64,000 nucleotides of DNA from Gongronella butleri (lineage: Eukaryota; Mucoromycota; Mucoromycetes; Mucorales; Cunninghamellaceae): assembly GCA_025201375.1 (NCBI GenBank), contig JAIWZP010000004.1:558001-622000 (forward strand). The letters are read 5' to 3'. Under the pieces are notes generated by a model that was given only the letters and a program-made list of their open reading frames with translations, made no database searches and was not told the DNA's origin. Made by a program: the position numbers and the translations under genes. Of this stretch, positions 48,608 to 61,017 are shown piece by piece; position 1 is the stretch's first letter; each line of letters begins with the position of its first letter.

Positions 48608-51600
48608 GCATCTGCTGCTGACGGAACAAGGTCTGGAACATGATGGTCTGCTGAATACGTTGCAAATTGGCGAGTTGCTGCGGGGTCATGTTGGCCGTGT
48701 TTACATTTGCCATTTGCTGTGCGACCTGTTGTTGTGCAGCGGCAAGGGCGGCCGCCTGAGCAGCAGCGGCAGCATTGGGTTGTTGTTGTTGTTGTTGTTG
48801 CTGAGCGGCGGCTTGAGCGGGCGATGACGCGATTTGCGACGTGGTGGAGGCAGGCGAGGTCATGGGATTGCCATTGGGATTGGGCGTTGCCTGCTGAGGA
48901 CCCTGCTGTTGTTGCTGTTGCTTTGCACGCTGAGCCTCTTGCATTCGCCTCTGTTGCATCAACATCATCTGGTATAATTGTTGCTGCTGTTGCGGTGTCA
49001 TGGTGCCTTGCTGACCTTGTTGTTGTTGACTCTGCAGCATGGCGGCAGCAGCGGCAGCGGCAGCGGCAGCAGCAGCAGGATTGGCCTGTTGCTGTGCTTG
49101 TGGTTGTTGTGCCTGGGCCATGGGCGACGATTGAGGTTGTTGTTGATTTTGTTGATTTTGCGGTGGTTGCTGTGGGGACGCATTGACCTGGTTTTGAGCT
49201 TGTTGTGTTGGTTGGGCCTGCTGCTGCATGGGGGATGCCTGCGGTTGTTGTTGTTGTTGCTGTTGTTGTTGAGGAGGCGGTGTTTGTTGTTGCTGGGCAG
49301 CCGCCGCCGCCGCAGCTGCAGCAGCTGCTGCTTGTTGTTGCGCCTGTTGTTGAGCAACACGCTGTTGCATGGTGGCGGCAACTGCATTGCGTTGTTGCAT
49401 GACATTTTGATGGTGGATTTGAAGCACTCCTTGGTACATTTGTTGCAATTGCCTGAATTGTTGCTGGTATTGTTCGTTTGTCATCTGGCCAGATTGAGCC
49501 ATTTCCACCAGATTCTTGCGCCGCACGAGGAATTCCGCCATTTGCCTCTGTTGTTGTGGATTCAGATTGGCAAACACCTGGTTCGCTGTGACCTGTTGTT
49601 GTTGAGCCTGCTGCTGTTGTTGAGCCTGCTGCTGCTGTGGCTGTTGAGCTTGCTGCTGGGCTTGAGATGCCTGCTGTTGCATCTGTTGCGCAGGTGGTGT
49701 TGGCATCCAATTGGCTTGTTGCTGCTGCGCCGCCATTTGTTGTTGTTGAGGGGGTTGCGCTTGTTGCTGTTGTGGTGTCTGAGGTTGCTGCTGTTGCTGC
49801 TGCTGTTGCTGTTGGGCGGCCGCCGCAGCCGCCATGGCTTGTTGTTGCTGGAATTGAAGCGATGCCTGTTGGGTGTATTGCTGGAGTCGCTGTTCAATTA
49901 AACTCGACGCACTTGGATTGGCCCACAATTGACTGACAAGTTCCTGAGCGGCAGATAAAGGCAGAACGCCTCTGCTCACGAGCAATTGGATGCGTTGCAC
50001 CGTGACGCGTGCGGCCTGAGCATGTGCAGGCAGCATATGTTGCATTTGAGGGTTTTGGGCCATTTGTTGTGCTTGTTGAGGCTGCTGGGCCACGGGTTGC
50101 GACGGCGCGACAGGTGCCTGTGCGGCGGTGCCATTGGCCTGAGGCGGCTTGGATATGTTCATGTTCATTTGGCCATTGACGGAGCTTTGTGTGGATTGAT
50201 TGGACGCGACACGCGCCATTTGCTGCTGTTGTTGCTGCTGCTGAAGCTGTTGGGCAGCAAGGGCCGCGGCAATCTGTTGTTGTTGCTGTTGTTGCATGGC
50301 AATGGACGCCTGCTGAGCTGCCACCATCTGGGCCTGTGACATCATGGGCGACGATTTGATGGTTGGCGACATGGATGCCAGCGACGCATTGGCTGGTGTC
50401 GAAGGCGCACCGCTCATGGTCGCCACTGCTTGTTGCTGCGGTGTGGACGGCACGGACGTCGCCTGAGGCGGTGCTGCTGCTGCCGCTGCTGCTGGAGGAG
50501 CCATGGGCGTCGTGGGTGCCACGGCCGCCGCAGGAGCACTGATGCCCGGCGTGGTGGCCATGGTGCCCGTAGAAACTGCCGGTGTGGCCGGCGCGCCTGA
50601 CGTGGCGGGCATGCCTCCTGCTGCGCCTGGAGCTCCTGGTGTGCCATTGCCCTGTTGCTGTCGCGACTGTGCCTGCGCCTGCGCAAGAATCGCACGCTGA
50701 TGCGGCGTCAGCATCTTGCCCTGTTGTCGTGCGGCCTGCAATTGCTGCTGAATCGCCGCATTGTGGAACAGCGACATTTGATGCTGCTGCGCAGCCGCCG
50801 CCGCCGCCATGCGCGCAGCCACGGACGGCGATTGCGGCACAGGATTCGCCAAATTGTAATCACACAGCAATTCGTTGAATTGCCCATACGTCGTCTTGAG
50901 CTGCACCACGTACGTCTCCATCAGGTACTCGGGGCCAACTTTGAATCTTTTTTTGAAGAAAAAAAAACGTGAAAAAAAGGGATGAGACATCGTTTTCTTT
51001 TTCTTTTTTTTGTTTTTGTTTTTTCTTTTTCTCGTTCATCTTACTCAATGTTGCCGCCGCCAATACTCGTGTCCGGACTGGTGCCCCAGCGAAAGACGCC
51101 GTCGTACGACCCGTTGGAAAAGTACAAGTTGACAATGGTATAAACCTTGCGGTCGGGGCCCTCGCTGCGCTTGAATCGGATTGTGCGTACGCACTTGCGC
51201 CCATCCGTTAGCAATGGTGGCTCTGTCAGGTTCTTGCGATTCTTGTTGCGTTTCATCTCAATTGACGCCAATGGGTCAACGGTCATCTTGTTCTTTTTGG
51301 TTCGCCAATCCTGCACAAAGGAGATGCTGCCAAAGCTGGGCTCGAATGGGAACTTGCGTTTGGCGCGCTAAAGGAAAAAGAAATGGGTTAAATTGAAGCC
51401 ATTTCAAAAAAAAAAATCGCGTTCATACCACGTCCATCAGAGTCATGAGCTTGTTGTTCTCGGCCTTTTTGGCGAGTTTCTGCTCGCGCTCGAGGGAATT
51501 CCACTTTTGTTTCTTCTTGGTCTTGCGCGGGGATGTGGCGTGTGCAAGCGCATTGGTGACGCGCATCACGTCCACGGACGGATCGAGGCACAGTGGCTCC

Positions 51601-52585
51601 TCGGTCGCGAGCAAGATCTGCGCTTCGACTTCCAATGCCATCTGCGCTGTCCATGGCTGGCCCCACGTCTCATTCAGCAGCTGGATGTCCGACCAAATGC
51701 TCTCGGCTGTCGGGCGCATCACAACGCGCTTGATCGCAATCGGCGGCACCGCGTCTTGCTCACCATTTTCCTCTTCCGGTGCCTTGCCTTGACGGTGATC
51801 GTGGATCTCGACAATGAGACACCCTATAAATGTAATTCATTTTTTTTTTTTTAGGTTGAGCACGGACGTTTCATGGTGCACAAAAAAAGAAGGGTTTTGT
51901 GGCTCTACCTTCGTAGTAGCGGCATGACGCCTCGTTGAAAATATCCATCAGATCCGCGGGCAGCTGTTTTTCCTTGACACATGTCAAAAAATCCTATACA
52001 ATGGCAGAAAAATAGGAACAAAATGCGCGTCAGTGTCGCTCGATGCTCGTCCAATTGCCCTCGCTACTAACCTTGAATTGGCTCTTGTAGGAAAAGAAGC
52101 CATCCTAAAAAAAATTGAAAAAAAAGCGTGAGCACGCCAATTTTTCTCTTGTTTTCGCGTATTGCGCGCGTTTTCCGGGCATTACCTCGTGCTCAAACTT
52201 GAAATACGTCGAATACAGGTGAAGAATAAGTGACGGCGGGTCGGCGTGGTACCGCTGTATCAAAGCTAAAACGTGAAAATGAAGAAAATGAAGAAAACGA
52301 AGCGTGAGCACGAGGTTTCTCATGGGGCTGTCGTGGCAAAACCAAAGAATGGGCATCGTACCGTCGTCATCGTCTCGGAATGATATCTGTGGCAAGAGAA
52401 ACACGGGGTGAGCAAACACGCAAAACAAGGTAAAAGCAGCCCTTTCCATGTATTTTTACCTCTGTGGTGCTTGTTGGATGCGAGTTTGTGGTCACAGCAA
52501 GCTTGGCCCCTTGTTTGGCGTGCAAGTCGGCCATTTGAACAATGTGTTGCTGCTCAGAGCTGGCCATGAGCTTGGCGGCTGCCAT
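48054..52585 (-). CDS. SPT20: SAGA complex subunit Spt20 with long polyglutamine tail
   Basis: About nine exons from 52585 down to 48054. The Spt20 domain reads PPSLILHLYSTYFKFEHE, DGFFSYKSQFK, LMDIFNEASCRYYEG and CLIVEIHDHRQGK, then VVMRPTAESIWSDIQLL, with later conserved segments FPFEPSFGSISFVQDWRT, RTIRFKRSEGPDRKVY and VGPEYLMETYVVQLKTTYG. After about residue 400 the protein becomes more than 900 residues of Gln-, Ala- and Pro-rich sequence (exon 50950-48054). Spt20 holds the SAGA co-activator together and helps TBP recruitment. The polyQ is encoded by mixed CAG/CAA codons. Plus-strand tttatt at 47927-47932 is a likely polyadenylation signal. Confidence 0.92.
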
Positions 52586-53189
52586 GGGAATAGGTGCAAA
52601 AAGGGGTTGGGAGAGGTGGAGGGTGTGAAAAAGCGAAAAGAGACTGAGAGCCCAAACAGAAAAAGGTGGAGAAACAGAGGCAAAGAAGAAAAAACAAGGA
52701 AACAGCCAAATCCGCCTCCTTTTTCATCATTTCCACCCCGCCATTTACGGCGCTGCCCAATTTTACAGCCAAAATGGCGATCTTTTCCTCCCCAATTGCT
52801 CCACACAATAAAAATGCTGGACTTGGAATCAAGACAGTGGTCGCTCCTTCGCTTACTGCACCCTCCAGCCATGCTGAAACACAATGTTTAAAGAGTTAAA
52901 ATGGTCATCTTGGTGAAAAACACTAAAAAAACACAAAAAAAACACGTGAGTTGCGAGTCATGTGCGCCCAATTTGCAACAACTCGCTGAGCTCGCGCTCA
53001 AGAGGATTCTTTTGAGTATCTGCTGGCGGCCGACCACAGCACCAAAATCTGTAAAAGCGTCCAAAATAAGCATTTTAATGCTTTTTTCATTTTGTACTTT
53101 GCCAAGCAGGCGTGGTAATGTCTTGTTTTTATTGTGACGTGTTTTCGCAAACCTCAAATGCCATAGCGAACTTGGTTCGTACATGGCAT
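52586..53189. other. SPT20 upstream region
   Basis: No recognisable gene. Short frames on both strands only; AC- and A-rich near 52919-52945. Confidence 0.4.
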
Positions 53190-53960
53190 GTCCACTTTTG
53201 GGCGCGCCTCGCGCAAATCAAATTTTGGCCATGGCGGGGTGACAGAACAAAAATCGAAAATTTGGGTCTCCAGATTTGCATGAAACTTGCACACAAGCAG
53301 AAGCGCGTAGAGAAACGACGGAAATGACAAAACGAGCGCGACCCATCAGGTCCATCTCGAGCAAAGTGTTCTTTTAGATTCAACTTGACACGCGAATTGC
53401 ACGGGAAGAACGCGTCATGAAAGCCGCGCCGACGCGTCCAATAGTAAGAGTGATCCTAGATGCTTGGCCTTTGATTAAAAAAGGCGCGTGTAACTCGATG
53501 CTGGACGCGATTTATTACGCGTCGAAAAATGCTAATAATTTTCAAACCGTTTCAAACCGCCAAAAAATATTTCAGATATCCCTGGTGTCTACAGACGCTT
53601 CAAGTCGTCCTCTTTCTGATGATATGACTTTCAAGGCGCTGCGGCCAATTCTCGTTGAGTTTACTCTGGGATGAAAAACATCAGCTTTTCTCGTTTTATG
53701 CGACAACCAGCTAATGGACACTGGGTTTTATCTCATTCTCGTCGGCGAATGAGGCATGCTCACCATGTGGTTGTAGTGGCATGGCGATCTGAGGACCTAA
53801 ACTTTGCGATTTCCAGATGATCGACTGCAACCCTGGGAAAATCCGCAATTTTTGAAGATTGTGATTGCGCGCCATCCAGTGACCGCAGAGAAACAAGAGT
53901 GGGCTCATTCGAACGAGAAAGACTGGAAATGGTCATTGAATGATTACTCGTCGTTGTAGA
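53190..53960 (+). repeat. R1 dispersed repeat, copy e
   Basis: Collinear with copies a and b: CGCAAATCAAATTTTGG, AGAGAAACGACGGAAAT, GCGCCGACGCGTCCAATAG (about 53426-53446), GCTGCGGCCAATTCTCGT and ATTGTGATTGCGCGCCATC (near 53858), ending with GGGCTCATTCGAACGAGA. The end block closely matches the reversed copy a at the window start. Confidence 0.75.
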
Positions 53961-54597
53961 AAGCTGATTTACCAATGCTCGCTCAAAAAAAAACAACGAA
54001 AAATGAAGAAATTGCGATATTCTTGATGGCCAGCGAATCAATGTCGAGTTTTACAGCAGAACAAGAGACCTGTGCTGCAGAGACGCATAATACATACAGC
54101 AAGCCATGGCCAGTGAGTATTGGGGAGATGCGTCAATTTTTCCAAAAGCTTCCAATTCGAGCTCGCTCGCCATATCGGTCTCCTCTGTGAAATAGCCAGG
54201 TGTTGGGGCGGAAATCCACCTGCCGCAGTTTTGGCTATTGGCGAATTCATGGCGGAATAGGGGCAGAAGAGAAAAGAGAAAGAAGCAAAACGTTCAGTTG
54301 GCGACTTTGTTTCTAGCCAGACCTCGCACCCACCTAATCCATCTAGAATTCGTCCACTAGCCCATGGCTGGAAAGCCCCGTTTTCTCTTTCCTCCGTGAG
54401 AGGCATACGATTTTATCACGAACGCGATCGATTTTTTTTACCACTAAATGGAAATCTACATAAAACCATCTTTCCTGATAATTGACGATTGATCTCCTCG
54501 GTTATTTTGCCAGCACAAAGAACAATTCTGCTTCAAAGATACAATGGGGAACCAAAGAAAAGGGGCAGAGACGTCATTTTTCAACAAAGACGCGCTA

Positions 54598-54643
<46 letters not shown>

Positions 54644-54910
54644 GCGAAAATTCGATAACTTCGCCATTGATCGCCATTTTTACGGCCCATCAGGACCTTC
54701 TAGCAATTGCTATTGCGCATTATGCTCTTTCTCTCAAGTCAGAATTAGTGGCAAGACGATCAAAATGGCCAAATTGGCCCAATTACCATCCTTGAGGTCC
54801 ACTTAGCGATCCAGCCGTCTCCCCAATTCACTTTTAATCGGGACCTGCCAACCCTCATGGATACGAAAAAGTGCCCCTGACCACAGATCGTGTGAAGAAA
54901 CTCCTTTTTA
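53961..54910. other. Intergenic, R1 copy e to the Sel1 gene
   Basis: No gene seen. Contains a 39-nt A run at 54601-54639. Confidence 0.4.
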
Positions 54911-56148
54911 TTAGTGCTTTTCCAGATATTTTGCCTTGTAGATCCATGAATTGCCCAGCAAGCCGTGGCCCTGCTTGTCAGCTAGTCGATAGTACTTGGC
55001 GGCCAAGTGCAAATCCTTTTTGACGCCATGACCGTGGTGATAGCAGAAACCAAGGTCGTTTTGAGCATCGGGATCCCCTAGGTCGGCCGCAATCTTGAAA
55101 AAGTGCACTGCGGTCTCCTTGTTCTTCTTGCACCCCTAAATCCACAGCAAAAAAGAAAGAAGAAAACAACAATTGAGCAACCTGTGCGATACCACAGTCT
55201 CTCTCTCCCTCTCTCTCTTTTTTTTATCATTTTTTGGCTATACCCATCCGTGGCGGAAAGACACGCCCATTTCGTAGATGGCAATGATCAATTCGCCCTT
55301 TGTGGCCGAGCGATTGACCGTGTTTGACAGGCTGTTGAGATCAAGCACGGCGTGCTCCGCAGCCTTTTGCAGGTATTGGAACGCCAAATGCTCGCTTTTT
55401 TTACATCCCTAGATGGATCCAATGGCAAGGTTTTTGTGTGAGGGGATATTTTCTCCTTTTTTTTTTTAGGTTTCTTTTACCCATCCATGGCGCAACGACA
55501 CGCCATACAAGAACATGCCCATGGGCGAATCCTTGGCGGCTGCCTGGCGAAAGCACTCGGTGGCCTTTTCAAGCTGACCCGACTCATGGCATTGAATTCC
55601 GGCTTGTACCATGGCCTCGACAGGATCAACCTGCGGGTTTTGATGCGGGGTGGGTGGCACGCGATGCTGATTGTGTTGCTGATGTGATTGGGATTGGGGA
55701 TGATGCTGTGAGGAAGGCGACGATGGTGCTGCCGCGGCTACACAAGGCACATCGACGCTGCTACGGCTGGAGTGGCTGGATGACACGCGCCGTTGGGTAT
55801 CAAGCTGATGCTTTTCGTCTTTTGCAAGATGATGGAGGTGTGGCGGCGATGGAGGAGGCGGGTGCAGATGGTGCTGGTCGTGATTCGGTGGTGGCGTCAC
55901 TGGCATCATGGGATGCGGATGTGCCACGGTCTCAATGATGGCGGCCGATGGCTTGGCCAGCTGCAGGGTCTGGCGTATCATGCGCACAGAGTCGTGCCGG
56001 ACGAATTTAATGGGCTGTTGTGCCGAATCGAGCGAGCTGGTCTCGGCCTCAAAATCGAGATCCTCCTGGTCTTTGAAAAACTCGCCAATCGTCGGCGTCA
56101 GCTCGTGCTTTTCGCTCTCGACTAGTAAAAAAACAAAGCATTAGTGAC

Positions 56149-56180
<32 letters not shown>

Positions 56181-56238
56181 AGAGAGAGAGAAACAGTCCA
56201 CACGCAGTGACCCTACCTATTAATGTCTTGGCAGTCAT
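54911..56238 (-). CDS. Sel1-repeat protein, Dsf2/Nif1-like
   Basis: Four or five exons starting MTAKTLI at 56238. The N-terminal part has TIGEFFKDQEDLDFE and a His/Pro-rich disordered stretch. Sel1-like helical repeats follow: QAGIQCHESGQLEKATECFR, SPMGMFLYGVSLRHGWGC, IAIYEMGVSFRHGWGC, then HFFKIAADLGDPDAQNDLGF and CYHHGHGVKKDLHLAAKYYR. The end GLLGNSWIYKAKYLEKH matches the HCP-like proteins typified by S. pombe Nif1, which binds the Nim1/Cdr1 kinase, and budding yeast Dsf2. The exact ortholog assignment is inference. Exon boundaries fall at equivalent positions of the repeats (after RHGW). Confidence 0.8.
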
Positions 56239-56926
56239 AAAGCGGAAAGGGCGGCAAGCAATTAAAAATAGCTAGAAAGCACTGTTTTCTACGAACAGGT
56301 GAGACGAAAAGGACGACGTGCGAGAAAAAACAAAAGAAAGCGACCAAAAGCAACTAAAAAGAATAAATACAAAAAAATAGAAAAAAAACAAGGAGCACCA
56401 GCTAGGATACAAGAACAGGGAAGAGAAAAGAGAGAAAGAGAGAAAAAAAAAGGAGAGGAAGGGAAGCAATAAAAAAAACTTAGAAATGCGAGAAAGAAAA
56501 GGGAGAAAAGCAATGATCGATCACGTTTGGCTTTTGGTTTCAACAGAATTGCACGCGCCCACACCGACAAATGATCCTTGCTCGTTTTTTTATTTCGCGT
56601 GGTCTCATTGCATTATCCTTTTTTTTTATTCTCCCCGTGGCCCTTTTCCCCTTGTTTGTACCCCTCTTCCCGCCCTTTGAATCTGCCACGCTCAATCTCA
56701 AATTGTGTCGTCCAGACTGTCATGATCAATGAGCAATGGGATGACGAGGACGAGGGATGATCCACATAGTGTCCATCTAAAAAAAGAACGGCCAAAAAAG
56801 GCAACGATTTTTCCGGTCTGACATGGATGATTGCTTCTTTTCAACTCAATTTCAAGGTCTGGGCCGCGGACTTTCTCTCTCCCTCGCTTGCTCTTTTTTT
56901 TTTTTTTTTTTTGTCGCTTCTTCACC
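56239..56926. other. Divergent promoter region, Sel1 gene / deaminase
   Basis: Purine-rich on the plus strand (GAAA, GAGA runs), pyrimidine-rich toward the deaminase ATG. No gene seen. Confidence 0.4.
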
Positions 56927-57364
56927 ATGGACACGGATATTCAGTATATGAAATTGGCCATTGTCGAGGCCAACAAGAGCATTCCTGCAGAAAAGGCGTA
57001 TTGCGTGGGCGCGTGTCTTGTCAAGGACGGCCAGCTGCTGACAACAGGGTTCTCACGCGAATTGCCGGGCAACACGCACGCCGAGCAGTGTTGTCTGCTC
57101 AAATTGGGCGACCCCACAGCTGCCGAGGGCGCAACCATGTATACCACCATGGAGCCTTGCTCCACGCGCCTGTCCGGCAATATTCCATGCGTGCAGAGCA
57201 TTGTGCGCGCGCGCATTCAGCGCGTCGTTCTCGGCGTCCGCGAGCCACCCAACCTCGTCGAATGCAAAGGCATCCAGGAATTGCGCGACAATGGCGTCGT
57301 CGTCGACATTGTTCCCGATTTTGAAGACCAATGCCTCGCTCCCAATAAGCACATCCTTGGATGA
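56927..57364 (+). CDS. DRAP deaminase domain protein (riboflavin pathway, Rib2-type)
   Basis: A single exon of 145 residues starting MDTDIQYMKLAIVEA. It carries the zinc-binding deaminase motifs NTHAEQCC (His and catalytic Glu) and TMEPCSTRLSGNIPC (two Cys, with the SxRLSGN extension seen in pyrimidine deaminases of riboflavin synthesis). Upstream segments YCVGACLVKDG and GFSRELPG also fit the fungal Rib2-type deaminase domain. The enzyme would deaminate 2,5-diamino-6-ribitylamino-4(3H)-pyrimidinone 5'-phosphate. It is free-standing here rather than fused to a pseudouridine synthase domain. The longer open frame upstream of 56927 is pyrimidine-rich leader, so the internal ATG in ACCATGG was chosen. 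Confidence 0.85.
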   Translation: MDTDIQYMKLAIVEANKSIPAEKAYCVGACLVKDGQLLTTGFSRELPGNTHAEQCCLLKLGDPTAAEGATMYTTMEPCSTRLSGNIPCVQSIVRARIQRVVLGVREPPNLVECKGIQELRDNGVVVDIVPDFEDQCLAPNKHILG

Positions 57365-57626
57365 GCAAAATGAAAAATGAAAAAAATAAGAAAAAAAACG
57401 AAATAAAGCTGTAATTCATGCAAAATCTGGGAGAAATACGTGTTTTTTTTAAAAGGGTCAGCCTTTTTGAGAGACCCAATCATAGGCGGGCTTTGGTTTT
57501 GGCCGGTGACGCGTTCATCCTGTCATGAAAAAAAGGCAGCCGCAAAAAAGCAAAGAATACCCTCTTTATTCTTCTTGATCACTCTTTTTTCTATTTTCGC
57601 ACTCCCTTTTTTTCTTCATACACACC

Positions 57627-58904
<1,278 letters not shown>

Positions 58905-59362
58905 GCAGTGCCTTTTTTTTGTGGATTCATGTAAAAAAAAATAAAACGTCTTGACTACATCCCATGGCGACGCGCGATCAAAAAAAAAAAAAAAAAGCAC
59001 AAAAAAAGGAGCCAAACCGAACGCCAAATAGCCCGTCAAAGCTCCCATTGACGTGTGCAGCGCGAATTGTACACGTAATTCAAAAGATATCTTAGTTATC
59101 GCGCATTTTTTATTTTGGTATTTTCTACGAGAATAAGCGGCCAATTGGTAGTTTAGACGCGAATTGACTAGGCACGCATTTGTAAGTTATGAATTGGTAT
59201 CCAAGAGCAGTGGCGTCGTGGGCGGAAGGGCCATAAATGCCCTGATCTCCAAGACAAGAGCGTGTTTGAGACTCCGAAACGCTTGTTTTTTTATTTTGAT
59301 CGAGGTTTTCGCGTGCCTTTTGTTTTTCTTTCTCACTTTGTGTCTTTTTCATCAACGACAAT

Positions 59363-60754
59363 ATGCCCTTGGCCATTTCAGAGAGCAAAAAGGCAGAAAT
59401 CCTACGGCTTTTAAAAGAAAACAAATTGTCTGGATGCAAAATAGCCAAACAGACTGGCGTATCCGTCACGTCGGTCGTGAAAATGCGCACAAAGCACAAC
59501 TTGCCCGTTTCGCCCACCAAGCACAGGCGTATCGCCCCGGAATTAGAGGAAAGAATCAGGCGCCTTATTCTCCAGGGCATGGACATGCAAAAGATAGCCA
59601 AAAAATGCAAAACGAATTTGGGCCCGATTACCCGCGTACTCAAGCAGCTCCATTCGCACGCGTCGCAGGTGCATACGGTGGACGTTGGCCCTGAAAAGAC
59701 AGAGATAATCCGGCAGCAGCTTCTCAGCGGAAAGTCGTACGATTTTGCAGCCATTACAGCCGGCGTAACGGCAATGGAGGCGTTCCAAGTAGCGCTACAG
59801 AACGATATTCCGTCCACGCACAAACCACCGGTGAATTACAAAGACGCGGCCAGGGCAGAAAAAGCAAGGCAGCTTTTGCTTCAAGGCAAACCTGTAAAAG
59901 AGGTGATTACCGCGACTGGTTACACATACCCGACAATATGCAAGATGAGAGACTCGCTTGGCATCATCCCTGCTCCAGGCCGGAAGCTCATGGATCCTGA
60001 AAAAAAACGCCTCGTCCTGAAATTGTTGAGTGAGGGCCTGGACTCCACAGATATCATGGTCGAAACGGGCGTCTCTTCGACCACCATCTGCAAACTTCGC
60101 CGGGATTACGGGTACGATAAACTTCAACAGGTAAATGAGGGCGCAAACGACAATGGCACTGGCCAGACGAAGCAGCGCGACCTGCCAGCTACAAATACGA
60201 ACGCGAAAAATGCCGACCACGCGATTAAAACCGCGCCAAAGAGCGCGTCAAAGAGCGCGTCAAAGAGCAAAAACGCCACGCAACCTCCTGCGATCACCCC
60301 TACAACCACGAATCCGAACAGTAACTCATTTCCTGCAGTATTTTATCCTTCCAATGCTTATCCTGGCCCCATTTTTCCTGGCTCAATGTATCCCGCCCCC
60401 ATGTATCCTCCGCACATGCACCCGCCTCTCATGGCCACACCCTCCATGTATCCACCCGCCCTGTACCCCGCCAATTTCCAGGGTGTGCCCGCCGCGTTTT
60501 ATTACAATGTGCCGCCTCCAGGCACGTTTGGTCAAGCAAACGGATTTCCCGTGACCAAACAGAGCGAGATCGCATCAATTCATCCCGCAACAAAAAAGGT
60601 CAAGCAAAAGGCCAAGTCAAAGGCAAAAGTCAAGCAAAACGTCGAGCCGGAGCCGGAAAAGCAGCGCATTCTCCCACCACGCGCAAGTCGCCCAACATCC
60701 AGGATGCTTCGCGAGAGTCTGTCACCAGAATTAACCGACGATTCTGACGACTAG
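59363..60754 (+). CDS. Protein with five tandem helix-turn-helix units and a Pro/Tyr-rich region
   Basis: An intronless 463-residue frame. The first ~250 residues contain five repeats of about 40 residues with the same pattern (helix ending LLxxG/N, then helix I..xTGVS..T, then a helix VxKMRxxH/L). Examples are ILRLLKENKLSGCKIAKQTG, RRLILQGMDMQKIAKKC, QLLLQGKPVKEVITATGY and LKLLSEGLDSTDIMVETG. These resemble homeodomain-like HTH units of transposases and resolvases. A Lys/Ser linker, a Pro/Met/Tyr-rich stretch (SMYPAPMYPPHMHPP), a basic cluster KKVKQKAKSKAKVKQ that may be a nuclear signal, and an acidic tail LTDDSDD follow. No catalytic domain is visible. A DNA-binding role is inferred; I do not recognise the family. 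Confidence 0.75.
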   Translation: MPLAISESKKAEILRLLKENKLSGCKIAKQTGVSVTSVVKMRTKHNLPVSPTKHRRIAPELEERIRRLILQGMDMQKIAKKCKTNLGPITRVLKQLHSHASQVHTVDVGPEKTEIIRQQLLSGKSYDFAAITAGVTAMEAFQVALQNDIPSTHKPPVNYKDAARAEKARQLLLQGKPVKEVITATGYTYPTICKMRDSLGIIPAPGRKLMDPEKKRLVLKLLSEGLDSTDIMVETGVSSTTICKLRRDYGYDKLQQVNEGANDNGTGQTKQRDLPATNTNAKNADHAIKTAPKSASKSASKSKNATQPPAITPTTTNPNSNSFPAVFYPSNAYPGPIFPGSMYPAPMYPPHMHPPLMATPSMYPPALYPANFQGVPAAFYYNVPPPGTFGQANGFPVTKQSEIASIHPATKKVKQKAKSKAKVKQNVEPEPEKQRILPPRASRPTSRMLRESLSPELTDDSDD

Positions 60755-61017
60755 GATTCAACGCCAAAAATGATGAATTACAAGTTGACGACATGGAACG
60801 ACACGCCAGCATCTCCAGTTTGGGCACGGAGTCTATACCTGCGTGGCCAAATTTCGCTGTCATGCCCAGATTTTTTGCATCATAAATCATACCATTTCGC
60901 GTGGCGTGTCCTTTTCCTGTCGTGTAATACAGCATTTCACAACTCGTCAATAAAAAATATGTTATTATGCTTTACTGAACCTAAACAAACCGAATTTTGC
61001 TCATCAAATCACCGAAA
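60755..61017. other. 3' flank of the multi-HTH gene
   Basis: No gene seen. An AATAAAAAATATG stretch near 60948 could act in 3' processing. Confidence 0.4.

Noticed and set aside
48133..49901. Large open frames on both strands opposite SPT20
   Set aside because: They are other-frame readings of CAG/CAA repeats (poly-Leu, poly-Thr, poly-Val); only the Gln frame joins the conserved Spt20 exons.
56831..56926. N-terminal extension of the DRAP deaminase
   Set aside because: The 32 extra residues are mostly Phe from a T run; the ACCATGG start at 56927 begins directly at the conserved domain.
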